Of a stretch of 64,000 bases of DNA, positions 21,679 to 33,517 are shown piece after piece; position 1 is the stretch's first letter, and every line of letters starts with the position of its first letter. Source of the DNA: Gaeumannomyces sp. JS-464 (Eukaryota; Ascomycota; Sordariomycetes; Magnaporthales; Magnaporthaceae); the NCBI GenBank assembly GCA_002197995.1, contig NGZR01000001.1:10540001-10604000 (forward strand), read 5' to 3'. A program made the translations under genes and the position numbers. Under the pieces are notes generated by a model. That model saw only the letters and a list, made by a program, of their open reading frames with translations. It searched no databases and had not been told where the DNA came from.

Positions 21679-21933
21679 ATGAGGCTCATCCTACTGCTGG
21701 CCACGCTGGCCACTGCCACGGCCCTCCCCAGCACGCTGCGACTGCAAAACTCTCGACTGATCGCGTCCAACACCCCCGTCCAACCGACCGACCGCCTCTC
21801 GTCGTGGTTCTTGAGACTCATCTTCTCCAAGCAAGAGAACACGACCCACAGCCCGTGCTTCTGCGCCGGCGGCTCCCTCTACTGCCGCGACGCCTCGGGC
21901 GACCTCGAAAGCAAGGGCATGTGCGGCATATAG
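21679..21933 (+). CDS. Small secreted cysteine-containing protein
   Basis: A single-exon frame of 84 residues starting MRLILLLATLATATALPS, a textbook signal peptide with cleavage likely after ATA or ALP. The mature part of about 67 residues has four cysteines, all in the last 27 residues (SPCFCAGGSLYCRD...MCGI), spaced C-x-C-x8-C-x13-C. A proper TATA box and a CACCATGAGG start context support expression. The size, secretion signal and clustered cysteines are those of fungal effector candidates or small secreted proteins. No known family is recognised, so the role is open. The putative dibasic site and the segment RLSSWFLRLIFSKQE in the middle suggest a possible propeptide. Confidence 0.72.
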   Translation: MRLILLLATLATATALPSTLRLQNSRLIASNTPVQPTDRLSSWFLRLIFSKQENTTHSPCFCAGGSLYCRDASGDLESKGMCGI

Positions 21934-22135
21934 GCGCACGGCTCGACCGCAACAAGCGCCACGTCTGGCACAAGCTTTGGATTTGATAAGGGAGTCTGGT
22001 CTGGGTATACGGCTTGGAGTCTGGTTTGGACACGGCGTTGGAGTCTGGTTTGGCTACATGAGTCTGGTGCATGGTCACGGTGGACGGCGTTGCGGATACC
22101 CTGATATTTAGCTGGCTGATTACCATTACTTATCC

Positions 22136-23219
22136 TCACGCATATCTGGCCGTCTGGCTCCCCTGCATCGTCGGCTCCCCGTACATCGGCTCGTACCGCC
22201 CATAGCCCTGCCCGTACTGCGGCATGGGCACCTGATGCCCCGGGATCTGCTTGTCGTAGGCCCGCTGCGTCGGCTGCATCGGCACCGGCACGTAGACCGG
22301 CTGGTACGTCACCAGCCCGCTCTGCACCAGCTCGCGCGTCTTGCGCTTGCGGCGGGTATAAGCGTCAATGCCCGCCCAGACACAAAGCGTAAGGTGGCAG
22401 ATGCCGGCGACCACCAGCATGGCAGCGATCACGATGGCCAGGGCAAACCGGGCGGGCTTCTGGCTCCACGCGGCGTTGACGGCGGCATCCTGGGCTGCGC
22501 AGTCGACAAAAGTCGGGCATCTGCGACTGCCAATGCCGGTATAGACCCACACGCCGTTGCTGTCCTGTCTGTATGCGTCGGTCGTGCCACCCTGCCAGAT
22601 TCGTAGCCGCCCTGGGTCGTCGCCGAAGCGCTGGACCGACAGAATAGAGGCGACGACCAAGGCGATCAGATACAAAAGGACGGTGCAGAAGCAAAAGTCG
22701 ACGCAGAGGACCAGCAGCGGGTGAAGCGGCTTGGAGTAGTGGCGGAGGAAGCGGACGAGCAGCTCGGCGGCGCCCCAGGCGAATGAGACGGCAAACTAGA
22801 GAGTCAGCTGGCTTTGTTGCCTGGCGTTTGGCTGTGACACTTACAAACGCGATGAAGAGCTCATTGGCGGCGTTCCTCCCCAGCATGGTCAGCCTGTCAA
22901 AGCCGGCCATGTTGGCAAGAACATGGGCGGCGCAGGCGATGCCAACGGCGGCGGCGACGCACTGCAGCAGGCGGATGGCGACCTTCCATGGCCACCGCTC
23001 GTCGCTGAGTCGCAGACGCTCCCACGGTGGAGGGCGGCGCGGAGAGGACAGAGGCCCATTGGGAGCGGGCTGCGTGGCTTGTGCAGGCGTGGCACCGCCA
23101 GCTGTCGCTGCAGGCCCTGGTGCGGCGGGTGGCGTGCTTGGCGCGCGTGCCCCTGACGCAGGTGCCCCTGGCGCGGACTCGGCCGGGGGCGTTTGTGCGG
23201 GGGTTTCCGGGGCAGGCAT
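22136..23219 (-). CDS. Four-helix membrane protein, MARVEL-like topology
   Basis: Exon 1 (23219-22845) starts MPAPETPAQTPPAESAPGAP and is Ala/Pro-rich for about 80 residues; a 49-nt intron (22844-22796) leads to exon 2 (22795-22136); total about 344 residues. Four hydrophobic spans are visible: LLQCVAAAVGIACAAHVLA, ELFIAFFAVSFAWGAAELLV, VDFCFCTVLLYLIALVVASI and FALAIVIAAMLVVAGICHLT. The loop between spans three and four holds paired cysteines (RRCPTFVDCAAQD), and a basic KRKTRELVQSG tail ends in a Tyr/Pro/Met-rich cytosolic region. This topology resembles fungal MARVEL-type proteins of the plasma membrane, but no diagnostic motif exists. No frame breaks. The function is unknown. Confidence 0.78.
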
Positions 23220-23719
23220 TGCGTGTGGTTGTGGGTGGGAAGAAGAGGCTGCACACTGGCAAAGCCAGACGGGAGGACGCCGCTTTAACCCATATCGACA
23301 GATCGGCCCGTTTGCTGCTGCCTGGAGTAAGCTGAGCACAGCCTGGGGCCGCCAGCCGCCAAGCGCTGCAGGGTGCTCATTACAGGGTGCCGTCGGCGGA
23401 GATTTCGCTCACGTGCTGCCCCTTGGCTGGCAGGGCTGGAGACAGGGGTGGCAGCAGCGGCCAGCCAGCTAGCCGCCGCAAGTCATTCAAACCTAATCGC
23501 CTGCCACGTGAAGTGGCGGACAGTCGGCAATGCCGTGCGTGCTGCCGTAGATGATGCCAGAACAGCCAGCCGTTGACAGCGTTGGCCAAGTCCGCCGGCG
23601 CGATGTGACGTTAAGCTTCTTGCCGGCGATGGGCTCGAGGGATGCCCCGTGCGACGGGCGAGCGGGCAAGCGAGCTTCTAGAAGATGGAGCTGTGGCCGG
23701 GATGAGCTCTGGGGAGCGA

Positions 23720-23756
23720 CAGAAGCCAGCAGCCAGCAGCCAGCAGCCAGAGCAGC
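23720..23756. repeat. CAGCCAG microsatellite
   Basis: AGCCAGC is repeated in tandem (AGCCAGCAGCCAGCAGCCAG and on) across roughly 37 bp. The surrounding gap 23220-24383 shows no gene that I can support; some frames cross it but carry no motif. Confidence 0.8.
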
Positions 23757-24383
23757 CCGCCAGATCAATGACCACACTACTACGAGCTGCCGCCGGTAGA
23801 CGCTCCAGGCGGTGCTAGTAATGAAGCTTGCTCCAGCTCAACTGGCGGCCAAATGAAGGTGTGGTCGCGCGTCATGAAATTGCAGGCGTCTGTGCCACAC
23901 CAAACCAGCTCGGCCGTGCCCGCCCACCAAGGTTTGGCCGCCCCACGTCCTCCCACCTCGCCCCAAAACCCGGCCAACCCAGCGTAGCACTGGCAGCCGC
24001 ACTCGCCGGCATCGCCATCGACCCTGCGACGTTGCCCTCCGGAAGACGCAGCGCTCTGCCCGGCCAGAGAGCAGAGTTGAGGGCGTCATCTGCTGTCAAC
24101 CGCGCAATCTTCGGTCGAGTGCTTCGTCTGCCATTGCCTGACTCCGAGAAAGGCGACCGAGGGGACTGACGAGGCCAGCATCGGGTCAATGAAGCACTAG
24201 ACAGACGCTGCTCTACGTTGGAAGCATCGCGAGCAGATCGCCGGCGATTGGCTCGGCGTGCGGTTGACGGCTCGCGACCAGACGCAGATCTCGACACCAT
24301 CACCTCGATACCACCTCCGACACCTCCACCACCACGATATCACGACACCACGACACCTCCGCCAGGCGCAGCCATAGACAGCC

Positions 24384-27300
24384 ATGCGCCGCCGCTCCGC
24401 TCCGTACCGGCACTCGGCGCCCCAGCCGACGCCGTCACACCTTATCCGCTCCTTCAATGTCGAGACGAATCCCACCCGCCCCATGCGCCCCAGCCCGCTG
24501 ACGGCCTCGACCATCCGCGACATGCCGCTGGACGTCGTCGACCGCATCCGCTCGTTCCCCCTCTTCATGTCGGCCCCCGACGAGTTCCTGGCCGCCATCG
24601 GCAAGCACCTGCGCCCTCAGGTCCACAGCCCGCACGACCACATCCTGACGGAAGGCGACGAGGCCCGTGCCATGTACTGGCTGGTGCGCGGCGTCGTGGC
24701 CGTCACGTCGCGCGACGGCGAGGCCGTCTACGCCGAGCTCAAGCCGGGCGCCTTCTTTGGCGAGATCGGCGTGCTCATGGACATGCCGCGCACCGCCACC
24801 ATCGTCGCCCGCTCCAAGTGCCTGCTGGTCGTGCTCAAGAAGGAGGACCTGCACGCCGAGCTGCCCGGCTTCCCCGACATGGAAAAGGCCATCCGCCACG
24901 AGGCCCAGGAGCGCCTGACCATCCTCAAGCGCAAGCAGCAGGAGCGCGGCCAGGACCGCGACGCCGCAAAGCCCAGAGACGCCCCCCCGGCGAGGTCGCC
25001 ACCGGCGAGAGCGGCGCCATCGCCGAGGGCGCCGTCAACACCAAGAAGCGCAAGTCGCCCAGCCCCGGCGTCATCGAGGACCCGGCCGTGGGCGGCAGCG
25101 CCCTGGGGAGCGGCTACGTCAACGTGCGGCGGACCCTGCGCGAGCTGCCGCTCTTCTCGACCCTGCCGCCCGACATCCTGCACTTCCTCGGCCTCAGCGC
25201 CATCCCCCGCACCTTCCCGCCCTTTGTCGACATTGTGCAGCAGGGCAGCCGCGGCAACGAGATCTACTTTATCGTGCGCGGCGAGGCCGAGGTCATACAC
25301 GAGCCCGAGCCAGGACAGGACCCGGCCAGGCCGCTCTACGCCAAACCCAGGCTGCATGCCGGCCAGTACTTTGGCGAGGTGGCCAGCCTGGGCCTATCGG
25401 ACCAGCGCACGGCCACGGTGCGGTCCATCACTACAGTCGAGTGCCTGGTCATCAGCGGCCAGGCGCTCGACGAGCTGTGGAGGAGGTGTCCGCCCGAGCT
25501 CAAGACGCAGGTCGAGGAGACGGCCAGGACGCGGTACCAGGACAAGATGGCTGACGCCGACGTCGAGATGCACGACACGCCACAGGCCCAATTTCCCCTA
25601 CAGCTCCCCAGACGCCCACGCAGCTTTTGCCCCAAGTCACATTCACAACACCGGTCAAGCCACCGTCCCCAAGCAAAGAGCTTTCCGACACGCGCCAGCC
25701 GACCGACCCGGACCCCTATCTCAGCGTCGACATGGAGAACCTGCGCAGCCGGCGACGAAGCTCGCTGGCACCACCAACGCCACAGTCCGACACGGCATCA
25801 CCGCACGCCAACGGCATCAAGAACCACGCCGTGGCCGAGTCGAGTCCCCTCCGGCCAATGCCGCCGCCCACGCCGCCCCGCACCGGCCACGACGACGAGC
25901 ACGAGCACTCGCCGTTCAAAAAGGCACGGACGCTGCCGCAGCGCCGCCGCCGCGCCACGCTCTCGGGCCGGCCAGAGAACGGCGAGGAGGCGCTGCCGGA
26001 CGACGTGCTGGTGGCCATGTTCCAGCACCTGGACCTGCTCGAGCTGATCCGGCTGCGGGCCGTGTGCCGGCACTGGCGCGACGTGCTGACCGGGGCGCCC
26101 AAGTTGTGCACGCACGTCGACCTGGGGTCGCTGGGCCGGCGCGTGGGGGACGTCTGCATCGCCAACCTGATTGCGCCGTTTGTGGGCACGAGGGCCCTGA
26201 CCATCGACATTGGCAACTGCTTCCACATCACTGACGAGGGCTTCCAGGCGCTGTGGAAGCGCTGCGGCCGCAACGTCAAGACGTGGCGCATGAAGTCGGT
26301 CTGGGAGGTGTCGGCGGCCCAGATCCTCGACATGAGCGAGAACGCAGAGGGCCTCGAGGAGGTCGACTGGAGCAACTGCCGCAAGGTGGGCGACAACCTG
26401 CTGGCTCGCGTCGTCGGCTGGGTCGTGCCCGAGCCGGCCCCGAGCACGCCCGGGAACGGCAACGGCAAGCAGGTCGTCATGGCGTCGTCCAGGGGGCGGC
26501 GCGGCCCAAAACAGGCCCAGCAGCAGCAGCAGCAGCCGGCAAACATGCCGCCGCCCGGCACCGTTATCGGCTGCCCGCAGCTGCGCAGGCTGGATCTCAG
26601 CTACTGCAAGCACATTACGGACCGGTCCATGGCGCACCTGGCGGCGCACGCGTCGGGCCGGCTCGAGGCGCTGTCGCTGACGCGCTGCACGTCCATCACG
26701 GACGCCGGGTTCCAGGCGTGGGCGCCGCACCGGTTCAACGCGCTGCGGCGGCTGTGCCTGGCCGACTGCACGTACCTGTCGGACAACGCCGTGGTGGCGC
26801 TGGTGGCGGCGGCCAAGAACCTAACGCACCTAGACCTGTCCTTTTGTTGCGCGCTGTCGGACACGGCGACCGAGGTGGTGGCGTTGGGGCTGCCGCAGCT
26901 GCGCGAGCTGAGGCTGGCCTTTTGCGGCAGCGCCGTGTCGGACGCCAGCCTTGGCTGCATCGCGCTGCACCTCAACGAGCTCGAGGGCGTCAGCGTGCGC
27001 GGCTGCGTGCGCGTCACGGGCGTCGGGGTCGAGAACGTGCTCGAGGGCTGCGCGCGGCTGCGTTGGCTCGACGTCAGCCAGTGCAAGAATCTGGCCGGCT
27101 GGCTGGGCGGCGGCGGCGTCGACCGCTGGGGGTTCGACGAGCGGGGGGCGGCTGCGAGGGCGGCCCCTGCGCCGCAGCGTGGCGGGCTGGTCGCGGGGCC
27201 TAGGGTGGGCAACGGCAAGGCCCCGTCGTACGCGGCCGTCGCGTCCAAGCCCGCGTGGCAGCCCAAGCGCCCGAACGCAGCCGTGCCGGCAGGGTTCCGG

Positions 27301-27402
27301 CCCGTCATGCGGCCGATTGTGCTGCCCAAGGGGGTCACGAGGACGCGGACGAGGCCGCCCGTGCGGTTCATTGTGGAAAAGGGTAATCACGGGCTGAGAT
27401 AG
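24384..27402 (+). CDS. Twin cyclic-nucleotide-binding, F-box and LRR protein (two frameshifts)
   Basis: About 1005 residues. N-terminus MRRRSAPYRHSAPQPTPSHL. CNB domain 1 (residues about 55-160) has a phosphate-binding cassette FFGEIGVLMDMPRTATI; CNB domain 2 (about 255-370) has FGEVASLGLSDQRTATV; both keep the FGE Glu and the Arg that contact cyclic nucleotide in PKA-type sites. After a Ser/Pro linker with FKKARTLPQRRRRA follows an F-box (LPDDVLVAMFQHLDLLELIR, CRHWRDV), then leucine-rich repeats of the cysteine-containing (AMN1/FBXL) type such as LRRLDLSYCKHITDRSMAHL, ending RFIVEKGNHGLR. F-box plus LRR implies an SCF ubiquitin-ligase receptor; fused CNB domains suggest ligand-gated substrate capture (inference). 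One-base frame changes lie at a C7 run near 24985 and near 25590. Confidence 0.9.
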
Positions 27403-27889
27403 GTGGCTGGGAGGTCTGGGAGGCATGTCTGGGATAGCCATGTCTAGCCGAGATGGTGGCTTGGCTGAGATAGCATGGTCTGGCTGGTTTCACCTGCATT
27501 GGCATGGAATCACCTCCGAGATGGTTTGCATGTACATTGGATGTCTTACGTCGTCACGCTGCATGTATGATATTGGTCGATAAATAAGGATAGGATACTG
27601 AATAGACGATTGGGTCTGAATGGACGGATTGGATAGGGATGCATGGCCCTGGTCACTTGCGTCTGATGTGTGAGCGTTTCAGGCTTGGCGCCAATCGGAG
27701 AATTGGACGAGCGGCCCGGCCTGACATCAGGACCAGATCCTGTTTTCAGGCCTCTCTTGTGACGAAATAGCCGGAAGCCGATGAAAAAAGATGTCTGGAT
27801 GCCGATAAAAGGCTTTGTCTGTAAGCCGATAAAAGCAGCGCTGGATTTCTAGACGGTTTACGAAGCAGCAAGCACGAAAACAGAACCCA
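27403..27889. other. Intergenic
   Basis: Nothing coding is supported. Imperfect repetition of a GGTGGCTGGGAGG / GCATGTCTGG-type phrase occurs just after the LRR gene stop (27403-27500), and imperfect copies of CCGATAAAA-type words occur at 27770-27840, upstream of the next gene. Confidence 0.5.
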
Positions 27890-28417
27890 TTGCCGTCAAC
27901 AGTCGCCTCAAAACCCACAACCGTTGACAAAAATACAGCAAACCACCAAAATGCCCACCATGCTCGGCCTCACAAACAAACCCGCCTCCCCAAGCCAAAG
28001 GAGGAAAGAAAGAAGCTCGACACGATCCAGCGTCGCAACGTCAACGACGCCATAACCATGGAGACGCTCCTCTGGCGCGCCATGTGCGACGACCCGGCCA
28101 GTGCGGGCGAGTACATGGCCGACGACTGCGTCATGCTCAACCCCGTCAACTTTGGCACCGACGAGATCATGGAGGGCAAGGAGGCCATCGTCAGCGCCCT
28201 GGCCGACGGCGAGAAGTGGGCCGGCTTTAAGATGCAGGATGACAAGCAGGTGGCCAAGGCGGGCCTGATGGCCGTCGCCGTGCTGTACAAGGTCGCCCTG
28301 TTCAAGCAGACCAAGAATGGCCCCGAGCAGGTGGATGCCATGGTCAACTCGACGTGGCGGCAGAGCGCGGGCGCGGACTGGTTCCTGGTCAGCCAGCTGG
28401 TGGCGTTTGCGGACTAG
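27890..28417 (+). CDS. SnoaL-like/DUF4440-type small protein
   Basis: The folded part LDTIQRRNVNDAITMETLLW...MCDDPASAGEYMADDCVMLN...GKEAIVSAL...NSTWRQSAGADWFLVSQLV matches the pattern of NTF2-fold SnoaL/DUF4440 proteins: an N-terminal helix, a Met-Leu-Asn strand, and a final Trp-x-Leu-Val strand. These are small cone-shaped domains binding hydrophobic ligands, often of unknown function. The frame is open from 27890 (175 residues), but a better start context (ACCAAAATGCCC) lies at 27951 in another frame, reading MPTMLGLTNKPASPSQ; a one-base slip near 27995-28005 in the A/G-rich stretch would join it to KEERKKLDTIQ. I therefore take the N-terminus as uncertain. It ends 40 bp before the large retrotransposon. 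Confidence 0.7.
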   Translation: MPSTVASKPTTVDKNTANHQNAHHARPHKQTRLPKPKEERKKLDTIQRRNVNDAITMETLLWRAMCDDPASAGEYMADDCVMLNPVNFGTDEIMEGKEAIVSALADGEKWAGFKMQDDKQVAKAGLMAVAVLYKVALFKQTKNGPEQVDAMVNSTWRQSAGADWFLVSQLVAFAD

Positions 28418-28452
28418 GTGTTGTTTGCGGAGCTGCTGGTGGTCGTATTCAT

Positions 28453-28457
28453 GTAAT
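28453..28457 (+). repeat. Target-site duplication GTAAT, left (outer copia)
   Basis: GTAAT directly before the outer left LTR matches GTAAT at 43363-43367 directly after the outer right LTR, showing one insertion event of the whole outer element. Confidence 0.93.
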
Positions 28458-28692
28458 TGTTGATCCACGTGATTTAGCGCGTGCATCCAGAAAGGGCCCA
28501 CGCCTCGTGGAGCCGCAGGCCCACGGGCCGTGCGCTCCCACGAGCCTACAAAAGGGGATCTTATGATCCCCTTCCTATAACTAGATTCCTATATAAACAT
28601 GCATCACAATAAACACCAGTTCCAAATTTTTAAATCTTTGTTTATTCTTTTTGGAGATTTCCGTGCTTACAAAAGTACTACTCCTATTAACA
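28458..28692 (+). repeat. LTR 1 (5' LTR of outer copia)
   Basis: 235 bp from TGTTGATCCACGTG to CTCCTATTAACA, with TG...CA ends. It contains a strongly GC-rich 41-nt inverted repeat (28504-28544) and a TATAAA-like string at about 28592. It is the least damaged of the four LTR copies. Confidence 0.95.
28504..28544. other. GC-rich hairpin in the copia LTR
   Basis: CTCGTGGAG...CTCCCACGAG forms the outer stem with one bulge, CGCA/TGCG and GGCCC/GGGCC the inner stem, around a two-base loop. The same palindrome is recognisable in all four LTR copies (for example 32951-32992 inverted) despite RIP. It could be an RNA structure in the terminal repeat (packaging, dimerisation or 3'-end formation); the role is inference. 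Confidence 0.75.
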
Positions 28693-29016
28693 TTAATTAA
28701 TGTTGCTTAATAAAGTAATACAAATAAGTAAAGTAAAAGGTTTAACCGTTCGATACCTTTTTTTAAAGCGATTAGGTTAAACGGAAAAGCCTAAAAGCAA
28801 AAAAATTGGATTTTAATGCTCGATAGCGCGTTATACACGAGTTAATCGAATAATAAAAGCATTTTCCTAAAGCAAGCGATTAAACCTTTGTTTATAAAAT
28901 TTAAATAACTGTGAAAAAAGCGTTACGTAATTTTTTTAAACACCTTTTTAAAATAAGCGATTGGATTTTTAAATCGATTATTTAAACGATATTGCTCGTT
29001 AACTTTTACCAATAAT

Positions 29017-32000
29017 ATGTCCGACATTTCGAAAACTTCGATTAGTGGATTGCTCGAGTTTTTTGCAAGCATTTGGAAAATTACGAAATCCTAATCCCCG
29101 GTTCGCCAAAAAGGAAGTTTAACGAAAAACTTATGCAAATTATGCAATAAAAGTTAATTTTTAAAATAACTTTATTAACCGAATTACAACCTTTTTTTTA
29201 AAAAAAATCGCACGAATTTTAAAACAAATAATTACTCGATCGACGTTTCGAATGCCCCCAAAGGAATACGCCGCGTTTTTCTTTTAAATAAAACCACAGT
29301 TAAACGGGAAATTAGCTGAAATAAAATTTAAAAATTATTAAGTCGGCGGTTTAAAAATCCATTACGCTTTCGAAAATACTTTTTAACCTTTTTTGCGAAT
29401 ACGATACCTATTTTTCCTTTTTATAAAAACATTCGTATTAAAAAGCGTATCGATTTTTTAGCTATTTTTTTACTAAATCGGCAGCTTTTACCACTTAGCT
29501 AATCGGCAATTCCTTAAACACCCCTGGCCCGCTAATTTGCACTTTTAACCAGCCAATTTGCAAATTTATAAACGCTTTTGGTTAATTAATTTTTAGCTTT
29601 GCCAATTTTTAAAACCACTGCTATATTAAGATTTTATTTTAATTAATATATGTAATAAAAGGATTACGAAAAATTCATTCCATCGATCGAAAAAGCATAA
29701 ACTGTAATAATATTACGCTTTCGATATGAAACCCCGATACGTGCGAAATCCCGGTATAAGCAATTCCCTTTTAAAAAGGTGTTTAACGCTACCGTTGATA
29801 AAAGCTTAATAAAAGCATTTTAAAACGCGTGGGATAAAAAGTACAGCTATTCCGGTAATCCGTACGATATTTTAAACGATAAAATTTTATTTTTCGCAAC
29901 CATATGCGAAATTTTCGAAATACCATTTTTATAGCTTTATGCGATTTTTTTTGTTAGCATTTTAAAGCAAAGCTAAATAATAGTACACCCGATATATCAG
30001 TATTAGCTTTATTTTTCGAAAAATTTATATAATTTTTAAAAAGCATTTTAATATTAAAATTAACCAATTATTATATTATACGGATTAAAATTCGACTATT
30101 TTTTAAATAGTTCGTTTAAAAATTGCTAATATAGGTAAATTTAATATGGAAATTTTGAAAACCTTTTTAAATAAATTACAAGCTTATTAACGCGCTTTCG
30201 GCCCGTTTTACCAAAACGAAAACCAATTTATTACAAGCATGTTACGAGCAATTTAAAACGTGCTGGAATTTAAAACCGTTTTTATAAATTTTAGCCGGAC
30301 TTTTAAAAGCTTATTTTTCTAATTAAAAAGCATTTTGCAAATAAAAGAAAACTTACGCACTTTTAGTATTCATTTTGTAAAACGGAAATTTAAAAATTAC
30401 AAAAATCGTAAAAGGGATAATAAAAGTCGAAATTAAGCATATAAACCTAAATTTTTCTAATTAAGCTTTCGTTTACGCTTATACATACGCGGTTATTAAA
30501 TTTGCAAAAAGCTGGATTGCAAATTAACACGCCACTTTTTTAAAAAATAATAACGATTTAAAAAGCAATAAAAAGCACAAAAAAAAGTATAAAACAACCA
30601 CGCAAAATTACATTTAATTTTTCGTATTAGTAAAGCCTAAAAGCACTAATGAAAAAAACAGCCATTTTTTAATTTTAACAATTAAAAAACAAAAAAAAAG
30701 ATTATAAAAGCAGTTATTTTATAACCTCCGTTACGGCCGCGTATTTAATTAAAAAAGCTTTTATTTACCGCATTTATAAGCGTTAAAACTCGGGATTTAA
30801 CAAGCTTTATTTTTATGTTTTTGCGAATTAAGTATTAGTTTAACATAAAATCCGAAGCATTAAGCAATAGTAAAAAATCTTTCCAAATATAAATGCAATA
30901 ATAACTTTTACGGCCGGAAAAGGTTAAATCCACGCATTTTAACGCTATAAGCTAAATTTTATCGTTAATATAAACGGGCATAAAAAACGCGCAATTTTCG
31001 GATTAAAAAAAACCGTTTCCAGCATTAAAAACATTATTATTCCGATTTTAATCGGCCAAATAACGTTTTTCGTAATTCCAATTTCGATTTTTTTCCTGGT
31101 ATACTTTGCAAATATAAATGCATTACACGTTTATTTAAATAATACGCGTAATAAGCTTATAAAAAACGACGGTACGCGCGTTTTAATTATAAAAAAGTAC
31201 GGCCATTTTTTTTTTTTTCGACGATATTACCTACGTTACGACGGTAGTTAGCTTTATAACAAAAACAAAAATCGCGAAAGCAGTTTTTTTATAAAAGCTA
31301 AGTTAAAACGCGTGTATAAGCGTTTTAGGCACCCATTTATCGATAAACTTTAAAACGTTTTAAAACGCGTAAAGCACGAAGTTAATCGCGACGCTTTTGT
31401 AATAATTAATCGAATGTGCCATTTTTGTTAAAAAAAAGGTTTTGCATTATAACGCTTTTAATTTAAACTTTAAAACGATATTAATTTTAACCACGAAATA
31501 ATTATAAACGTGTTTTACATTAATTATAAGCCAGTTTTTCACGTAATTAATACAAATACAGCTTTTAATATTGCAACGCTTTTTAAAAACACATCGGTAA
31601 AAAAAACGTGAAAAGCTTTTAAACGGTATTAAATCGACATTTATTTAAAGCCTTTTAACGTAATTTTTTACAATACCAGTATTAATTTCGCCGCGAGCGA
31701 ATTTTAAACGAAAGTAAAGCTTTTTAAAATTACTTATAAATAGGTTTTAATCGAAACGTATTAATTAATCGGCAAAATTAAAAAATATTACGCTTTTTTA
31801 CGCCGGGCTTTTAATATTATCCAATAAAAGTGCTTAATTATACATTTCGAATTAATGCTTTAAAAAGCAATAAAAGCCGTAAATAATACGGCTAGCTTTA
31901 ACAAATTTATTTTTACTTTGCTCGTTTTTAAAACAATACTTCAAATTAATAACGAATCGCTATTTTTACAAACCTAAGTATAAAAAGCCGTTGTAATTAA

Positions 32001-32800
32001 AAAAGCTATAATAAAAATCCAAATTTTACATAATAAGCGACGTATGTAAAAAGCATTAGCTATACGTAACGAACCGAATATAAAACGAGTTTTTTCGAAT
32101 TTTTTAGCTTTAAAAAGCGAGGTTTTAATATTCCGGGAAAAAAACGGATAGTAAGGCTTTTATAAAGTTTTATTTATACCAAATACGTTAATTACGGTAA
32201 AAACGATTAACGGTAACGCGACTTTTAAAAGCACGGTGGTTAAACCTTATTATAAAACAAAAAAACCTATCGTGCAAAAATTCGAAAAGCAGTTAGCACT
32301 TTTCGAGTATTTTAAACCCGAACAATTAAAACGCTAAAAAAACCTTCGAAAAAGAAAGCCGTAAAACAGCAAAATAAAAAGCTTTAAAATTAAACAACCA
32401 TTTTATTTAAAATTACAGTATTACTTAAAATCCTTAACAAACGAAATCGCTTTCGCAAAAACGCATAACTAGCAGTTATAATAAAACAAAGCTTTCGGCA
32501 AATGCATACGACGTTTTTAAACGCTAAAAAGCATTAATTTTACCAATTAGCGATTTAACTTAAATAAAAAAGCAAAATTACAACTCCCGGTTTACTATTT
32601 AAATAGTTAACCTAATAAAAACTAAACGTATTTATCGGCGTTAAAATAATTAAACCGATTATTGGAAAAACTTTTAACGGAGCTACGATTTTTAAATTAC
32701 GAATTATAAACGAAGTAAAAAAGCAAACCTCGAAGCTTTTTAAAAAATCGAAACTCGTAGTTATAAAATACAACGATAAAAAGAAATATAATATTTTTAC
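29017..32800 (+). pseudogene. Outer copia gag-pol, 5' part
   Basis: ATG at 29017 begins MSDISKTSISGLLEFFASIW, a gag-like start. From about 31080 one reads LLCFANINALHVYLNNTRN and an integrase zinc-binding block VYKRFRHPFIDKL followed by RMCHFC (His...His...Cys-x2-Cys). At about 32160-32290 the integrase C-terminal end GPYKVLFIP...TFKSTVVKPYYKTKKPI is visible, and the start of reverse transcriptase (KSKLVVIKYNDKKKYNIFT) runs to 32800, where the second element interrupts it. Numerous TAA/TAG codons replace expected Gln codons. Non-functional. Confidence 0.85.
32796..32800 (+). repeat. Target-site duplication TTTAC, left (inner copia)
   Basis: TTTAC directly before the inner element matches TTTAC at 40386-40390 directly after it. 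The site lies inside the reverse transcriptase of the outer copy. Confidence 0.93.
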
Positions 32801-33036
32801 TGTTAGTAGGAGTGGTACTTTTATAGGCACGAAAATCTCCTAAAAGGAAAAAACAAAAATCTATAAATTTGGAACTGGTGTTTTTAGTAATGCATATTTA
32901 TGTAGGAATTTAATTACAAAAAAGGGATCGCAAAATCCCCTTTTATAGGCTCGTGGAAGCGCACGGCCCGTAGGCCTGCAGCTCCACGAGGCGTGGGCCC
33001 TTTTTGGATGCACGCGCTAAATCACGTGGATTAACA
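32801..33036 (-). repeat. LTR 2 (3' LTR of inner copia)
   Basis: 236 bp, on the plus strand from TGTTAGTAGGAGTGG to ACGTGGATTAACA; the reverse complement aligns with LTR 1 end to end, including the GC-rich hairpin. Confidence 0.94.
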
Positions 33037-33517
33037 CTGGCAATTCTTTTTTTAAGCGCGTGCATCGGTAAATGCTCGTTTTCCAAATCCCGGGATTTCA
33101 CAATACTAATAACAAAGGAATTCGGATTTGGTAACCTGCTTTAAAAACAAAGGAAAAAAAGGCAAAAAAACTGTGTTGGATATCGGTAAGGATTGTAAAT
33201 AAGGACTGTAAATAGGAACAATAGGAAGTGGGGCAATGTTTGGTTAAACGCTCGTAGGATTAAGTAATGCCGAATTAAATGCGCACAATAGCAGTAAATA
33301 AACTTAATAGAAATCTATTGGGCCGTGTGCGTGCTAATCGGTGTAATAGGAAAAAGCAAATTGGAAGGATAATTTAAAAGGCTTGGGATATTTCAAAAGC
33401 CGTAAGCTTTAATCGTTATAATTTGGAACTTAATTTTTACAACCACAAATATCGATATCCCCGCTGCCTGCTTGCCGATTTTTGCTTTATTGTTTTGCTG
33501 CTCGACTAATTACCGCG

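Noticed and set aside
25716..27371. Minus-strand frames of 250-310 codons opposite the F-box/LRR gene
   Set aside because: Arg/Pro/Ala-rich shadows; the plus strand shows CNB, F-box and LRR motifs.
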